64,000 nucleotides of DNA, from the NCBI GenBank assembly GCA_002110485.1, contig MOWL01000005.1, forward strand, positions 1 to 64,000, written 5' to 3'. How positions within the stretch are numbered: the first letter of the stretch is position 1; each line of letters starts with the position of its first letter. Under the pieces are notes generated by a model, which was not told where the DNA came from, did not search any database, and saw nothing but the letters and a program-made list of their open reading frames with translations. The position numbers and the translations under genes were made by a program. Below, piece after piece: positions 10,414 through 21,369 of the stretch. The stretch is from Emergomyces orientalis. Taxonomy: Eukaryota > Ascomycota > Eurotiomycetes > Onygenales > Ajellomycetaceae.

Positions 10414-11000
10414 CTAGTAGCTCTTGATAACACCAGTGATAACCTGACGACATGTTCCGCAGGTTGCGCCAATGGGGGGAAGGCATTTTGGGCAATACCG
10501 ATGCCCACACAGAAGGGTCCTCCACCCTGATGGAATGGTATAACAGATCTGACATTGACATTGATGCTTCAGCTCACGGATTTCAGTCTCAAGCTCGCCG
10601 ACCAGCCCATCCTTTCTGGTCATTTCTGCACGAAGATGCTGCACTTCTTCCTCCAGCACTTTTCTCTTCGCATGCTCCGCCTCAAAAATGTCATGAATTC
10701 CTTGGTTCGCGGTTTCCTATCTCAATATCAGCAAAGAAAGAGCCCCACCATGAGCCACATGAGGAAGAGTCTTACCAAAACCGTGTCCAAGTTGGGTATT
10801 TTACGTTTTTTCGGTGGCTGCCACAGTTCGGAGGGCGCTGAGTCATCAAATAGAGCCTCATACACTGAATAGCTGTAGTCTGTGCGGGGTCTCTTTCTTC
10901 GCAACTTTCGCGCTGGGGACTGGTGTTCATCCATCTCCGCATCTGAACTGATGATGATAGTGTTATGAAGCCCATCGCGAGGACTATCAGCTGACGCCAT
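10414..11000 (-). CDS. coiled-coil RING-finger protein, two exons
   Basis: Exons are 10,776-11,000 and 10,414-10,716 (minus strand), joined by a 59-bp phase-0 intron with GTAAGA donor and GATAG acceptor. The product is 175 residues. The N-terminus is basic (KLRRKRPR, PPKKRK), suggesting nuclear entry. The middle (about residues 85-128) is a heptad-like coiled coil (KRKVLEEEVQHLRAEM). The C-terminus is a C3HC4 RING: C-x2-C-x11-C-x-H-x2-C-x2-C-x7-C-x2-C (CQIC...CGHRYCPKC...CGTC). RING proteins usually act as E3 ubiquitin ligases; no substrate can be inferred. It lies 1.4 kb downstream of the captain-like gene on the same strand, so it could be cargo. A TATATATA near 11,250 could be its promoter. 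The frame is free of C-to-T stops. Confidence 0.75.
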
Positions 11001-11380
11001 GATTGAAAAATGCGTTTGCCTGGGAAATGCCGCTCACTAAGAACGGCTCGTGATGCAAGGAGGTGACTCCAGATGTGAGGCTGTAGAAAGAAGAATGATG
11101 AAGAGCACCAGTGGGGGAAAACAGGTTCTTTTATGTGCGCTCGGTCGCCTTTGGGTACACAAAGGCCTCTCGGCGGGTTTCAGTCTCGGCGCGTTGTAGG
11201 ATGGGAAGTGGAAAAGGAATTGAAAGAAAGATGGATCCAAGGCGGGAGGAAACCCATATATATACCCAGGGCCGGGGAAGCAGTCACGCGAGCTCAGGCT
11301 GTGCTGTCTCATCTGTTGGGAGCCAATAAGCCTCCCCGAACATGTGGAGGGGAATAGCGTCGCAGAGTTTTCACTGATAG
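11001..11380. promoter_or_regulatory. upstream region of the RING gene
   Basis: No coding frame is supported. On the minus strand it contains TATATATA at about 11,250-11,260, some 250 bp before the RING start codon, in a GC-balanced stretch. It is probably promoter and 5' leader; this is inference from position. Confidence 0.3.
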
Positions 11381-11767
11381 TCAACACCCCGAGACCCTAG
11401 GAAGAAGCCCTAGAACCGGATGGGCCCGGAGTGAGATGGGGAGAACAATCTTCATAGTCAGTGAAGGCCGTTTGTCCTTCCACTCTGCAGGGAATTCTAT
11501 GACCAACTCCTCGCAGCCTGGTATCAAATCGCTCCGCGGTTGCTTGTATACCTCCATGCAACAAGGTACTCCAGAATTGTATCCGGGAATTTGACCCAGC
11601 CACTTGAGGGACACTTTCCACAGCCGTATCTGCCTTGACAGGCATATCAAGGCAGTCACTGGAAAACCACTCGGATCCGATCCAGAGGGGGCGGTGGCAT
11701 GCTCGTTGGTATTTCTCCGGCTCCCGCCGAGAGTTTGGCCCCCGTCATTCAACGAGATCTCCTCCAA
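11381..11767 (-). CDS. hypothetical protein, 128 residues
   Basis: This single open frame starts with ATG at 11,765-11,767. I recognise no domain. It contains an acidic/hydrophobic section (CEELVIEFPAEWKDKRPSLT) and codon use that looks plausible for coding. It lies between the RING gene and the captain-like gene on the same strand. It might be a chance frame in GC-rich DNA, or the last exon of a longer gene. Confidence 0.25.
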   Translation of the reverse strand: MEEISLNDGGQTLGGSRRNTNEHATAPSGSDPSGFPVTALICLSRQIRLWKVSLKWLGQIPGYNSGVPCCMEVYKQPRSDLIPGCEELVIEFPAEWKDKRPSLTMKIVLPISLRAHPVLGLLPRVSGC

Positions 11768-12397
11768 AATCCTGTCGAAGGGGTGCTGTGGCGGACAGGA
11801 TAGGGAAAAGGAAGCGTCGGTGGGGCTGGGTCTCTGTGCTGGACGATTGGGTGGTGTGGAGATGGGAGGTTGATAGAATCGGACCTTGCCACAATCATGG
11901 TTGGTTTAGGGCGTTTCAGGCCCCCCCCCCCGGGTCCCCTATGCACGGCCCAGCCATCCTCGAGCAATGCCTTGGGCCCGTGGGTGAAGGATAAGGTGCT
12001 CATGGATGGGCTTTGGCGCTGTTGACGAGGGTAATGGGTTGGAACTTGGTGGGGGTGCATGTACTATAGCCAAGTTACGGGAAGCCCTGGCTGATCGTTC
12101 TCTTCATCTATATGTGCCTATTTCGGTTGTGTATGGAAGGAAACCGACATCGTGAGCGGTTATGTATAGAAGCTTGTGTGGGCGTGCATTTTCTAGGGAT
12201 AACTATATATATATTCGTCGGGCGCATATAATTTTGAGCAGTACGGCATGGTTCATTTAATTGGTATTTCTATGGGTATATGCTCTTGACACAGTGGAAG
12301 CAGAGATTGCAAACATACAGAGGGATAATGGGGTGATGGAACACAACCACGGGGTCGTGGGGAGTATTTGTAGATGCAAGAGAGAGAGCCTAAGTGG
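11768..12397. other. no gene seen
   Basis: GC-rich DNA with a C10 run near 11,921-11,930 and a TATATATATA run near 12,206. Its right part is likely the 3' end of the recombinase transcript. Confidence 0.4.
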
Positions 12398-14951
12398 CTA
12401 CGGGTCGTCTGGGCTAACTGTGCTGTGAACATGGTAGGCGTGGCTCTGAAGCTCCATCTTGCTCTCGAGGACCACATCGCAGCGCGGGCATCTGATTGTG
12501 TCTCCAGGCTTGATGCGCTGGAGGTGTTTTCGTCCGAGGTGCTTGGTCACCCCACCATGGGTAGAGAATTTATCCAGACAGATGAAGCAGTAGAGTGGCC
12601 GATGGTCCTTCATCACGGCCCCCACTGCGATCTCCCTCTGGCTGGGAGGCGGAGGAATGTGCACTTCCACCCTGACCCTCTGAAGCGCCAGGGCGGTAGG
12701 TCTCTTGTCACGCGGGAGTCGGCAAGTATCCCCCTCCTCGAAGAGGCAGTATGCCGCAACCGCGTCGATCCCCTCAGTGCGCCGAAGCATCTCGTCTCGC
12801 AGCGTCTCGCAGGGCAGGGTGAGAAGCGCCGATATCATTCGCTGCTGCAGGGGCGGGATATTTTCATTGGTGCTACGAGACTCAACGAATGTCTTTGAGA
12901 CCTCAATCCCGGACAGCTGTCGCTTGATCTCGCGCAGGGGCTCCTCGAAGTCAAATTTTTCCTGTACATCACGTAGGAGTTTGTCTCTCGCCCGCTGGCG
13001 TGCGCCTGCCAGCTCACAGGTGATCTTCTTGTGGAGCTCGTACTTGACTGTCCCCTTGTGCTTCTTGAGGGGTCGCCCAAGGCGTCTGCTGAGCAGATCG
13101 CGTTTCCGGATGAGCTCCTGGATGTGGGGCTGCTGGTTGACCGACCTCGACTGGGCCGTGGTCAGTTCCTGCGGCCGGTGCGGATTGACAGAGCGGAGCA
13201 TCCGGCACGCGGCGCGCATGATATGTTCCTGCGGGTCCAGACCCTGGACGATGGCGCGAACGTCCTTGTCCACCGTCCTGTGGAGATAGTATTTGAGGAA
13301 CGTACGGGGGTCTGAGTGCTGGAAGATCAGACTGCGAACAGCTTCGCTGACGTGCCCTGTACAATAGAAGATGATGAGTGACCAGAGATCGGAAGCCAAA
13401 GTCTTCTCCCCGATCGGGACTTACCGCTGTTATCTAACGCCTTGCCGGCACCATACCGCAGACTGTACGGTCGGACGATGTCGCGGAACGCAGATATCTC
13501 CCCGATCCGCCTGATCCAGGGTTTGATGGTGCCGTACGTCAGCGCGTCAGTGGCGGATATCTTGATCGCTTTCAGTGTCTGCTCAGACTTCCGGAACACT
13601 GGGACATCGTTCAGGGCTGGGTTAAGGTGGAGCTCGAGTTGGTAGGTATCTTCCGGTATCTTCAGGTCGACGAGTTGTCGTGCCGAAGTGAGAACCCTCT
13701 CGCCGTCGAGAGGGGCGAATGCGTGATCGGCGAACAGCAGCCCAAGAAGGGTGACGTGGGGGCTGAGAACCAGAGACGGGTCGAAGATGATCTCCGGGAC
13801 TATAAATGTGGTCCTAGATTCACAGGTGGGTGGTCAGTCACAGTTCGCCAGTACGGGTCGGAGCGGACGTGTCCACCTACTCCTCCTTCTCTCCAAGGAA
13901 TGTTTTGGCGAATTCAACGGTAAACTCGATCAGGATGTTATTGGGCCCGCTGTCGGGGTCCTTCAGGAGGGTGATCTTGATGTGCCGGTAGCACAGATTC
14001 AGCAACGCCTGCGGTCGATTGGCCGAGAACCCGGCCAGCTGGAAGAACAGGCAGAGCAGGATCCGTTGCCGGCCGTGACCGAACTTCTTCTTGGTGGTGG
14101 TGATGGTCGTCTCGACGACCTTGACGAGGTCGTCCAGATATACAACCGACTTCTTCCGGCGCCCCTTCTTGAGACGGTAGAGCCGCGCCAGTTTTGGGAT
14201 CACCTTGAACGCAAGCAGGCCCCGGGTCAGTACCGTGAAACGATTCAGCCACCGGACAGGAGTCCAGGTGCTGAGGGGAACACGGGAAGGAGAAGTTGTA
14301 TACATTTTTAATCACTCTCAGTGATATCTCCCGGTCGATCTTCTCCTGCATCTCCCTCTCGTAGACCAGACGGAAGATCTTCCAGTACGTCTCTAGGGAG
14401 CTCTGGTATTTGAGCCCCTGGCGTCGTCTCCCACCCTTGCCGCGACGTTGATTCAGCACCCAGCTGAAGAAAGTGTATAACTTCTTTACGTCCATCCGCT
14501 GATACGTCTCCTTGGGGTCCAGTTTGACGCAGGCGCAGAATCTGTGTAGCATGTGAGAAACTAGAAAGATATTGCGGCCAGGACGGGGCGAGAGGAGTCC
14601 AGACACTCACTTGAACCATTCCTGCTCGATGCGGTCGAGCAGCTTCAGAGAGTTAGGCGCGTATTCATCGTATTGGAGTAAGGATCCGTCCGGGTCGGTC
14701 ATCATATCCATATAGTACTCTGGAAGGTGCTCGTCGCCCGCCAGCAGACCAGCCAGATCGCTGGCGTCATTCTTGCCGTCTTCCCCGTAATCAGCTGGGT
14801 CCGTCAGGTCGGTCTCTCCGCTGGAATCGGAGGCCGTGCCATCGCTATCATCATCGTCACCATCACCATCGTCCACGTCCACGTCCACGTCCATCGTGTC
14901 TTCCCCGCTGTCGCTGTCGACAGGTGATAGTACGCGGCGTCGACGAGCCAT
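12398..14951 (-). CDS. DUF3435 tyrosine recombinase, Starship captain-like, with C2H2 fingers
   Basis: Five exons (14,951-14,611; 14,541-14,304; 14,203-13,881; 13,813-13,425; 13,356-12,398) give 2,250 nt and 749 residues with no stop. Three donors are GTGAGT, GTAGGT and GTAAGT; intron 2 (GTATAC donor, CAAG acceptor) is the least certain. The start (MARRRRVLSPVDSD) leads an acidic N-terminus, then a KFC...DP core-binding part. The catalytic part shows box I Arg about residue 256 (SANRPQALL), box II YxLR with Arg about 420 (RPYSLRYGAG), His about 444 (FQHSDPRTF) and the nucleophile Tyr about 453 or 454 (LKYY). The C-terminus has two C2H2 fingers (Cys 687/690 with His 703/708; Cys 720/723 with His 736/741). 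DUF3435 enzymes at element ends are captains that excise and insert Starships; this one could also be an orphan. It lacks the C-to-T decay seen in the adjacent island. Confidence 0.85.
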
Positions 14952-15467
14952 TCTTCGTCCCGCACAGGACCAGAGGAAGGAACGGGAAGGGATAGGGATG
15001 GAGGGGCCAGCGATGGATGGTTGAAGGAACAGAGAGCTCGTTGGTTGTGATGGGAGGGATATAAGGGTGGGCAAGCGCGACTTGATAGCTTGGGGAGCGG
15101 CGAGGGGTTGATGGGCGGAGAAGATTCGATGGGAAGGGAAGCTGGAATTGCGAGGGTGACCAGATCACCCGCTGGAGAGAAGGGAGCCATGATTTTATAG
15201 TAAGCTCCGAGAGGGCCATATCTGGCCGGCGGTCCCAAGATGGGCGAAGGGTGAGTGACGTTTGAAAAAGGAGGATGCAAGCGACCATTCCATCAGCGGG
15301 TGAGGATCCATTTTCTGTACCTGAACCCTGGGGCGTGGAATTGAGCTTGCAGCGCGCAGGGGGCGTCCACTGTGCGTGGAGCGTGGCAGTATTGGACAAT
15401 CATCGGCCTAAAGCAGCCGTCGAGCTAGTCGACATCCGGCCTTCGGCTCACCGTTTGAACGTTTAAA
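14952..15467 (-). promoter_or_regulatory. recombinase upstream region and candidate element edge
   Basis: GC-balanced DNA of about 0.5 kb lies between the recombinase start codon and the cut end of LINE E. No domain-bearing frame is present; the frames here are shadows. Captain genes usually sit within the first kilobase of a Starship and read inward, so the element's 5' end, if there is one, should fall near 15,450-15,470. I could not identify a terminal repeat by eye. Confidence 0.35.
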
Positions 15468-16415
15468 TTAAGTTATTATATTAGTTCTACTTTCTAGCAT
15501 TATATCTGTTATTATTGTCTTTTCATTCCAATTTGATAATTCTTCTTTTTTTTCAAATTTTAAATCTTCAATTCTCTTATTGATTTCAGACCATTCAGCT
15601 TTTTCAAAATTATATTGATTTGATAGTAGAGGATTCTCACATGTTTCCTTTTCATCAATTTCAATATTAAATTGAATAACTTCATGAGCAGATCCTGATG
15701 TTTCTTCTGAATTAATAAACCAATTATAGATCTTGTTTTCAATCAAATTTTTTGATAGAAAGGTTAAGTCTATGATTGATTTCTTCATTAAGTTGTTTCT
15801 AAAGAAGGTCTGTCTATCAATTTCATTTATAATATCTAATTCATGTTGTAGAGCCCACTCTACTATTTTCTCTGATCTTATTGAATAATCACATTCAGAA
15901 TTCCACCATATATGATGTGCATTGAAATCACCACATATAATAGCATTTTTTTCTGGACTTAAATTCAGCAGTTCTCTGTCAACTGTCCATGAATTATCAT
16001 TTACCTTCAGTGATTTTTCATTATAAATATTTATCAATTGAATACTGTCAAATTGATTTCTTGTATCTATAATATCTCCAACTAGAATATCAGAATTAGA
16101 TATATAATTACTTTTTATATTGAATTGAAATCTTGATCTTTTTCTTGCATATATCACAACTCTTGCTTTTACATCTGATTTCTCTGGTAAAAAGCAGTGA
16201 TAGCTTGAATGAGAAATTATAAATTGTTGTTCTATATCAAAATTTGGCTCTTGTAATAGAATGAAGTCAGTTTGCTCTTCAAAGCCTATCTGTAAGCATG
16301 AATAGATAGCATCTTTATTTCTATCAACATTGTTTTGAATAAAAGTTATTTTTGAAGCATTTTTGATAGTTTTTTTCTTCTTTTTATTATTGTTTTGTGT
16401 AGTAAACATGTACAA
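15468..16415 (-). pseudogene. LINE ORF2 fragment: AP-type endonuclease
   Basis: 315 residues are open. Endonuclease/exonuclease/phosphatase motifs occur in order: IQNNV near residue 26, LLQEP near 53, GDFNAHH near 160, IIDLTFLS near 215 and a degenerate SAHE (normally SDHE) near 243. The frame reaches the linker before RT (NPLLSNQYNFEKAEW) and ends at the truncation. The SDHE Asp-to-Ala change would probably disable it. The same linker occurs in LINE B at 30,440-30,490, so E and B are one family. Confidence 0.75.
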
Positions 16416-16442
16416 AAGGAATAAATTGAAGCTGTGTTTCTT

Positions 16443-16973
16443 TTATTCTGAATCAGGTAATAGATTATATCTATTATCTGTATTCAGAGCTGGAACTTCT
16501 ACTGCTTTCATAGAAATGAGATTTTCTTTATCTTTTCTCATTTTTATAGATGTAACAGGGTTTAAGATCTGTCTATTTTTTGAAAAAGAATTTGACTCAG
16601 AAGAAATAGACATTTGAGAATTTCTTCTTTTTGTAGTTTTATCTATTTTCTCTGTATTTTGAGTTTCTTTTCTCCATTTCACATCTTTATTGAAAGACTT
16701 TTTCTTGAAAATGAAAATACAATCTTTTGAAATAGATGTGTGCTTTTCATAGCAATTACTGCATTTGATTTCAGTGTGATTGCAGATTTCACCTATTTTT
16801 CTACATGTGTTGCAAGAATGTTCATTTGTTTTGTGATCTAAAGCACAAAACTGACATTTAGAATTTCTTTTACAAGTATTTGCAAAGTGTCCATGTTTCT
16901 GACAGTTTGAGCATTGAATTTGAGATTTAATATTCTCTCTTGAATCTTTGAATTCAAATACTTTCATTTTCAA
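16443..16973 (-). pseudogene. LINE ORF1 (Gag-like) C-terminus with zinc knuckles
   Basis: 176 residues contain consecutive CCHC-type knuckles: C-S-N-C-x4-H-x4-C (CSNCQKHGHFANTC), then CQFC...H...C and CSNC...H...C. A lysine-rich tail follows. This is the nucleic-acid-binding end of a LINE ORF1 product. The N-terminal part is missing because the element breaks at about 16,980. Only 27 bp separate its stop from the first ATG of the ORF2 frame. Confidence 0.75.
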
Positions 16974-16984
16974 TCCTGCAATTA

Positions 16985-17271
16985 TAATATACTGTCGTTT
17001 TGACTGTTCTATTCAGCTCAGATATATCTTTGTCTTATATTTTAATTGAATTCTTTTGCATATCTTTAGAATTACTTCTATATTCATTTAATCATTATGA
17101 ATTTCATTCTTTTGAATTCTTTTCAAAGCTGCTTGACTATCTGAAAAAATCCATGCTTCTTTCATATCTTTTCTTTTTGAAGCTTTTATTTCTATCAGTT
17201 TAAAAGCTTTCATAATAGCATATAATTCAGCATCAAATACTTCACATTCATTTTCAATATTCCATGAATTT
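16985..17271 (-). pseudogene. LINE RNase H scrap
   Basis: The sequence resembles LINE B/C RNase H (a region matching FDAEVYAIMxAFK and SDSQAALKRFQ), with several stops. It sits between the ORF1 end of LINE E and the truncated left side of gypsy A. Confidence 0.55.
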
Positions 17272-18330
17272 TAAATAAAGTATCAGATGCTATTTAAGAT
17301 CTCAGATCAGTAGAACTCTTATAATATCATTCAGTATAGCTGTTCATGACTCAGGTGATCAGACATGTGTGAGTCATGTGTCTCTTGCATGATTCACATG
17401 TGTAATGTTTCAGACTGCAGAACTCAACATCATTCACAGAATTAAAGAGTATTATTGTTGTTAATGAAGTATTCAGATATGTCAGTTCTCATGTGTAGTT
17501 CTGGGGGGAATCAGAGTGTCTTTCGGTGTACAGCATCAGTGAGAGCTTGAAGCTGTTTGTCAGTAAAAGCTGACAGATATCACAGCTTATCTAGTGATGG
17601 TTCAGAAGGTGCTTCAGAGAGTGTCTCAGAAAAGATGTCAGAGACATCAGCAATATCAGAAATGATTTAGAGTGAGAGTGTTCTGACTACTGACACATAA
17701 ATGATTTCATGTGCAGTTTTATTATAATTAATCAGTATTCTTGAGTCCAAGATTCAGTGTTCACAGTTAATTCAGCAGATGTCTGCTGCATTGAATGGCA
17801 TGTCTTGCTCTCATCAGAAGAGTGCGTCCGCCATGAAGTTCTCTGAGCTGAAGCAGTAGTGTATTGTAAAATGAAAGCAGCTAAGAAGCTCTGACTAGTG
17901 CATCTGACATTCTGTGAGCTTACAAGTGATTGTGAAGTGCTTGAGATTTTTATAATCAGTTATTATCTTGAACTTCACAACACTGTGAAGCTCAGAGTTC
18001 CATTTTTCAAGACAGTGAATTATAACAAGAAGTTCTTTGTCATGAATCTCATAGTTATACTTGACAGAACTGAGTTTCTTGAATATGAAAATATATGATT
18101 ATAGAATATCTTCATCATTATATTACAGTATGGCTTCTTCTGTAACATAACCAGAGGAGTCAGCTTCCACAATCATGTCATGATTAGAATTAAATATCAC
18201 TAGTAGAGATGTGCTGATGAACATCTTTTTCATTCATACAAAGATGACCTCAGCAGTCACTGATCAGTGAAAGACTGATTTCTTCTTGATAAACTCTGTG
18301 AGCAGTCAGGTGATCTCTGAGAAGTTTCAT

Positions 18331-19139
18331 ATAAATCACTAATTATTATTATTATTCTTCCATTATAGATATATGCAGTCAGAGACTATGATATCTATCT
18401 GAGACTCAAAGAGTCTCAGGATTTTTCTAACTTTAAAACTAATTAATATACATTTTTTCTTCAAACAAATAACACTTGCAATACTTGAATTCCAGCCCAG
18501 AATAGTCAGCAAATTGATTTTTCTTTATTTATTTATTTATTTATAAATATTTTTGAAGATTATTTATATTCTTTTTTTTTCATATAATTTTCAAGTGATT
18601 ATAAAGAAAATAAATTAATGATAGACAAAATAACTCATGACATGAATACAAAGGAAATAAAAGACAGACTCTAACACAAAAGAAATAGTGAGATATTATA
18701 TAATATCTAGCAGTTTTTATAAAGAATATTTCAGATTCTCATTCATTTATATTTTCATCTTTGAAATAGAATTGATTTCTAGTAGCTATTTGAGTTTCAT
18801 TGAGAAAATCAATTAAATATTGACTGTCTATTTCAGTTAAAAATAGTAGTTTCATATTCATTTCTCTCAGCTTATATTTATATCTCAGTTCAGCTCTAAG
18901 TTCTTGATTTAATGAGCAATTCATTAAGATATGTTCTGGGTCTTCAAGAGAGTCACAATATTCACAATTTTCACTTTCAATATCAGATATTCTTTTCAAA
19001 TAAGATTTGAAATAGCCATGACCTAATTTCAATTGAATGATTGAGAAGAAAAGCTTCTTCTTGCACTTAATAGAGCATGATTTCCATTTAGGTTTAGTTT
19101 CAAATCTAAGATAGTGAGGACTTTTTATAAATCACTAAT
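18331..19139 (-). mobile_element. LINE F inserted in gypsy A, with 13-bp target duplication
   Basis: ATAAATCACTAAT is present at 18,331-18,343 and again at 19,127-19,139. Gypsy B has the uninterrupted site near 26,531. The insert is a 5'-truncated minus-strand LINE with an AAT-repeat tail (TTATTATTATTATT on the plus strand). It encodes a 97-residue C-terminus (18,739-19,032) with the C-x2-C-x7-H-x4-C knuckle (CEYC...EHILMNC). Confidence 0.9.
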
Positions 19140-20322
19140 AAAAGTTAACAAATTCAATGAAACTGTGTACACTTTTTACAGTGCATGAAGCTTTTCATTC
19201 AAGAATAGCAGAGATCTTTTCAGAATTCATTCAAATACTTTTATCTGCTTTCATGATGAAGCTTAGGTATTTTGTAGTCTTAACTTCAAAATTGCATTTG
19301 TCTATGTCTATCAGCAGGCCAGCTTCACAAAGCCACTGTAACATCTTTTGAACATGTTCTTGATGCTCTTTTCAGAAGTCATTGATGAAGATAAGAATGT
19401 CATTCAGATACACAGATGTGAACTCATCAAGAAAATCTTACAGTGTTTAATTAATATATTTCTGAAAGATGCTAGGGGTGTTAGCTAGTCTAAACGGTGT
19501 GACTACCCACTCAAAGAGACTGTATTGAGTTCAGAAAGTGATTAGTCATTCATCACCTTTGGTGATGCAGATCTTATGAAATGCAGCAACCACATTCAGC
19601 TTGATGAATCATTGAGTGTGTCTGATGCAAGTGAGTGTCTTATTGATAAGAGATAGAGAATATCAATTCTTTTTCATGAGATAATTCAGCCCTCAATAGT
19701 CTACACAAAATCAGAGCCCGCCGCCTGGCTTCTTGGCGAATAGAATAGGAGCTGCAGCAGAAGAATTGCTAATGCATATGAACCCTTTGTCTAGTAGATC
19801 ATTGAGAATCTTGTGAAGAAGAAGAAGTTTGTCTCAGAACATGCTATAGAGAGACTCTCATGAGAGTTCAGAAGTCTTGTCATCTTGCTTCTCTAGTTCA
19901 ATTATATGATCTATCTCAGGCTTTCATAGAGGAGGTAGGTTCTCAATGGCATCATCTTTTTGAAAGATGTCTAGGTATTCATGGTATTGATGTGGGAGCT
20001 TTGTGCGGGAATCAGTGTGTTTAGTGATGATGAGTTTGTCAAGTGCTTTCTTAATGTCAGTCAAGCTGACTAAGTAAATTGTCATGCAGTCTCACTGCAT
20101 GCAGTTCTGTCAGAAGTTCTTTCAGAGCAGTTCATAAGCATTCACAGAGATCTGCTTGAGATTCATGATACTATGAACATCATTCTCATGTATACAATCT
20201 TCATTAGAGAAGATGAGTGTTCTGTTTCAGACATTCAAGAGAATGCTCTGTTCAGCTAATCAAGAGATCTCTAGTATGAGATTATAATCTAGATTCTCTA
20301 TCTTATATGTATAAGTGTTCTC

Positions 20323-20559
20323 TCATTGGTGCCCGCTGATGTCTATATCTAATTTCACTATATAACAGGTGTAAGCATCTTTCGGGCTGTCGAATCCAGT
20401 GAGGAGTTGGGGCTTGAGTAAAGAGATATGCTGAAGGTTATAATGTTTTATAATTGAAGATTTGATCATTGCATAATAGCATAGACTGCTGTCTACCATG
20501 GCATTCATATTGTATGTGCTATCTATCACAGTAGATACAAGAATCATGTTCATTGTCAT
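20323..20559 (-). pseudogene. gypsy A aspartic protease fragment
   Basis: The frame (VSTVIDSTYNMNAMVDSS...) is the retropepsin start. The catalytic D-S-G reads D-S-S here, whereas copy B keeps DSG. Glycine to serine (GGT to AGT) is a G-to-A change that fits the mutation pattern. Confidence 0.65.
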
Positions 20560-20621
20560 CTTTTCTTCAAATTGTTGTCATTCAATCTTCTCTAGCTTCT
20601 GTCAGTGAGTTTTCACAGAAG

Positions 20622-21008
20622 CTAGTCTTTTCTCTGTCTTGAAGCTTTCATTGAGACACTCTCTTCATTGTCATTCAAATTCTCTTTCACTATGACATGA
20701 TTGATGCGGACTCTCTTCTTCTCACAAGATGGAACATGGTCAGAATAGCAGTTGGCAGCAATGTGGCCTGTACGCTTGCAATTGATGCAGACTCTGTGTT
20801 GTTGTCGATCGGCCGCCTCTTCAGCTGTCAGTCCAGGGACTCGGAAGCCCGGTCGGGCAGCAGAGACTCTAGCTTGAGCGTAGGTGTTTGAGTCCACCCA
20901 ATCCATTGCATCTGTGTTGTTCCTGGTCGCTGGCATGTTGACAGCTGAAGTATAACATCTATCACCATCTGTCTGTATGCTCTTCAGCTTTGTGAGACAA
21001 TCATTCAA
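20622..21008 (-). pseudogene. gypsy A Gag C-terminus with CCHC knuckle
   Basis: The frame contains C-x2-C-x4-H-x4-C (CINCKRTGHIAANC) preceded by PGFRVPGLTAEEAADRQ. That part is identical to copy B and unusually well preserved, including several CpGs near 20,810-20,880. Confidence 0.75.
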
Positions 21009-21369
21009 TCTTCATAATTAAATGCAGAATGTCTCATAAGTGAAGACTTCTTCAACATTGATAAGAATCTTCAGTAGTTCAAATGTCAAAGCTTTCTTCA
21101 GCATGCTGATCTTCATTTGATTCTCTCAGAGTTGGTCTCCTGCTTCTAAGATCTTAGTGTCAAAATCAGGTAAAAAGGTTGTAAGAGAGATGTTCCTCTG
21201 GCATGCATTCTGCAGCCAGTCTAGTGTCTTCTGCTGTGTTGCTGTATCTTTGAATAAAATATCAAGGTGTTTGAAGATGTTTTCAGGCGTGTGAAGTGAT
21301 AATTCACAGATTTCTATTCATGAGTGAAACTTCTGTCTGGCACAATTCTTCAGTCAGTCATACACATAC

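Larger units (their letters stand above)
15468..17271 (-). mobile_element. LINE E, truncated at both sides
   Basis: A minus-strand LINE fragment carries the end of ORF1 and the endonuclease part of ORF2. It is AT-rich but these frames stay open. The RT half is missing: the sequence ends abruptly at 15,468, where GC-balanced DNA begins. On the other side, 16,985-17,271 is an RNase H scrap of a related LINE and not ORF1 upstream sequence, so the junction near 16,980 is a rearrangement. Confidence 0.8.

Noticed and set aside
12374..14311. Several plus-strand frames of 90-190 residues
   Set aside because: They are antisense shadows of the recombinase gene, which has consistent splice sites and family motifs on the minus strand.
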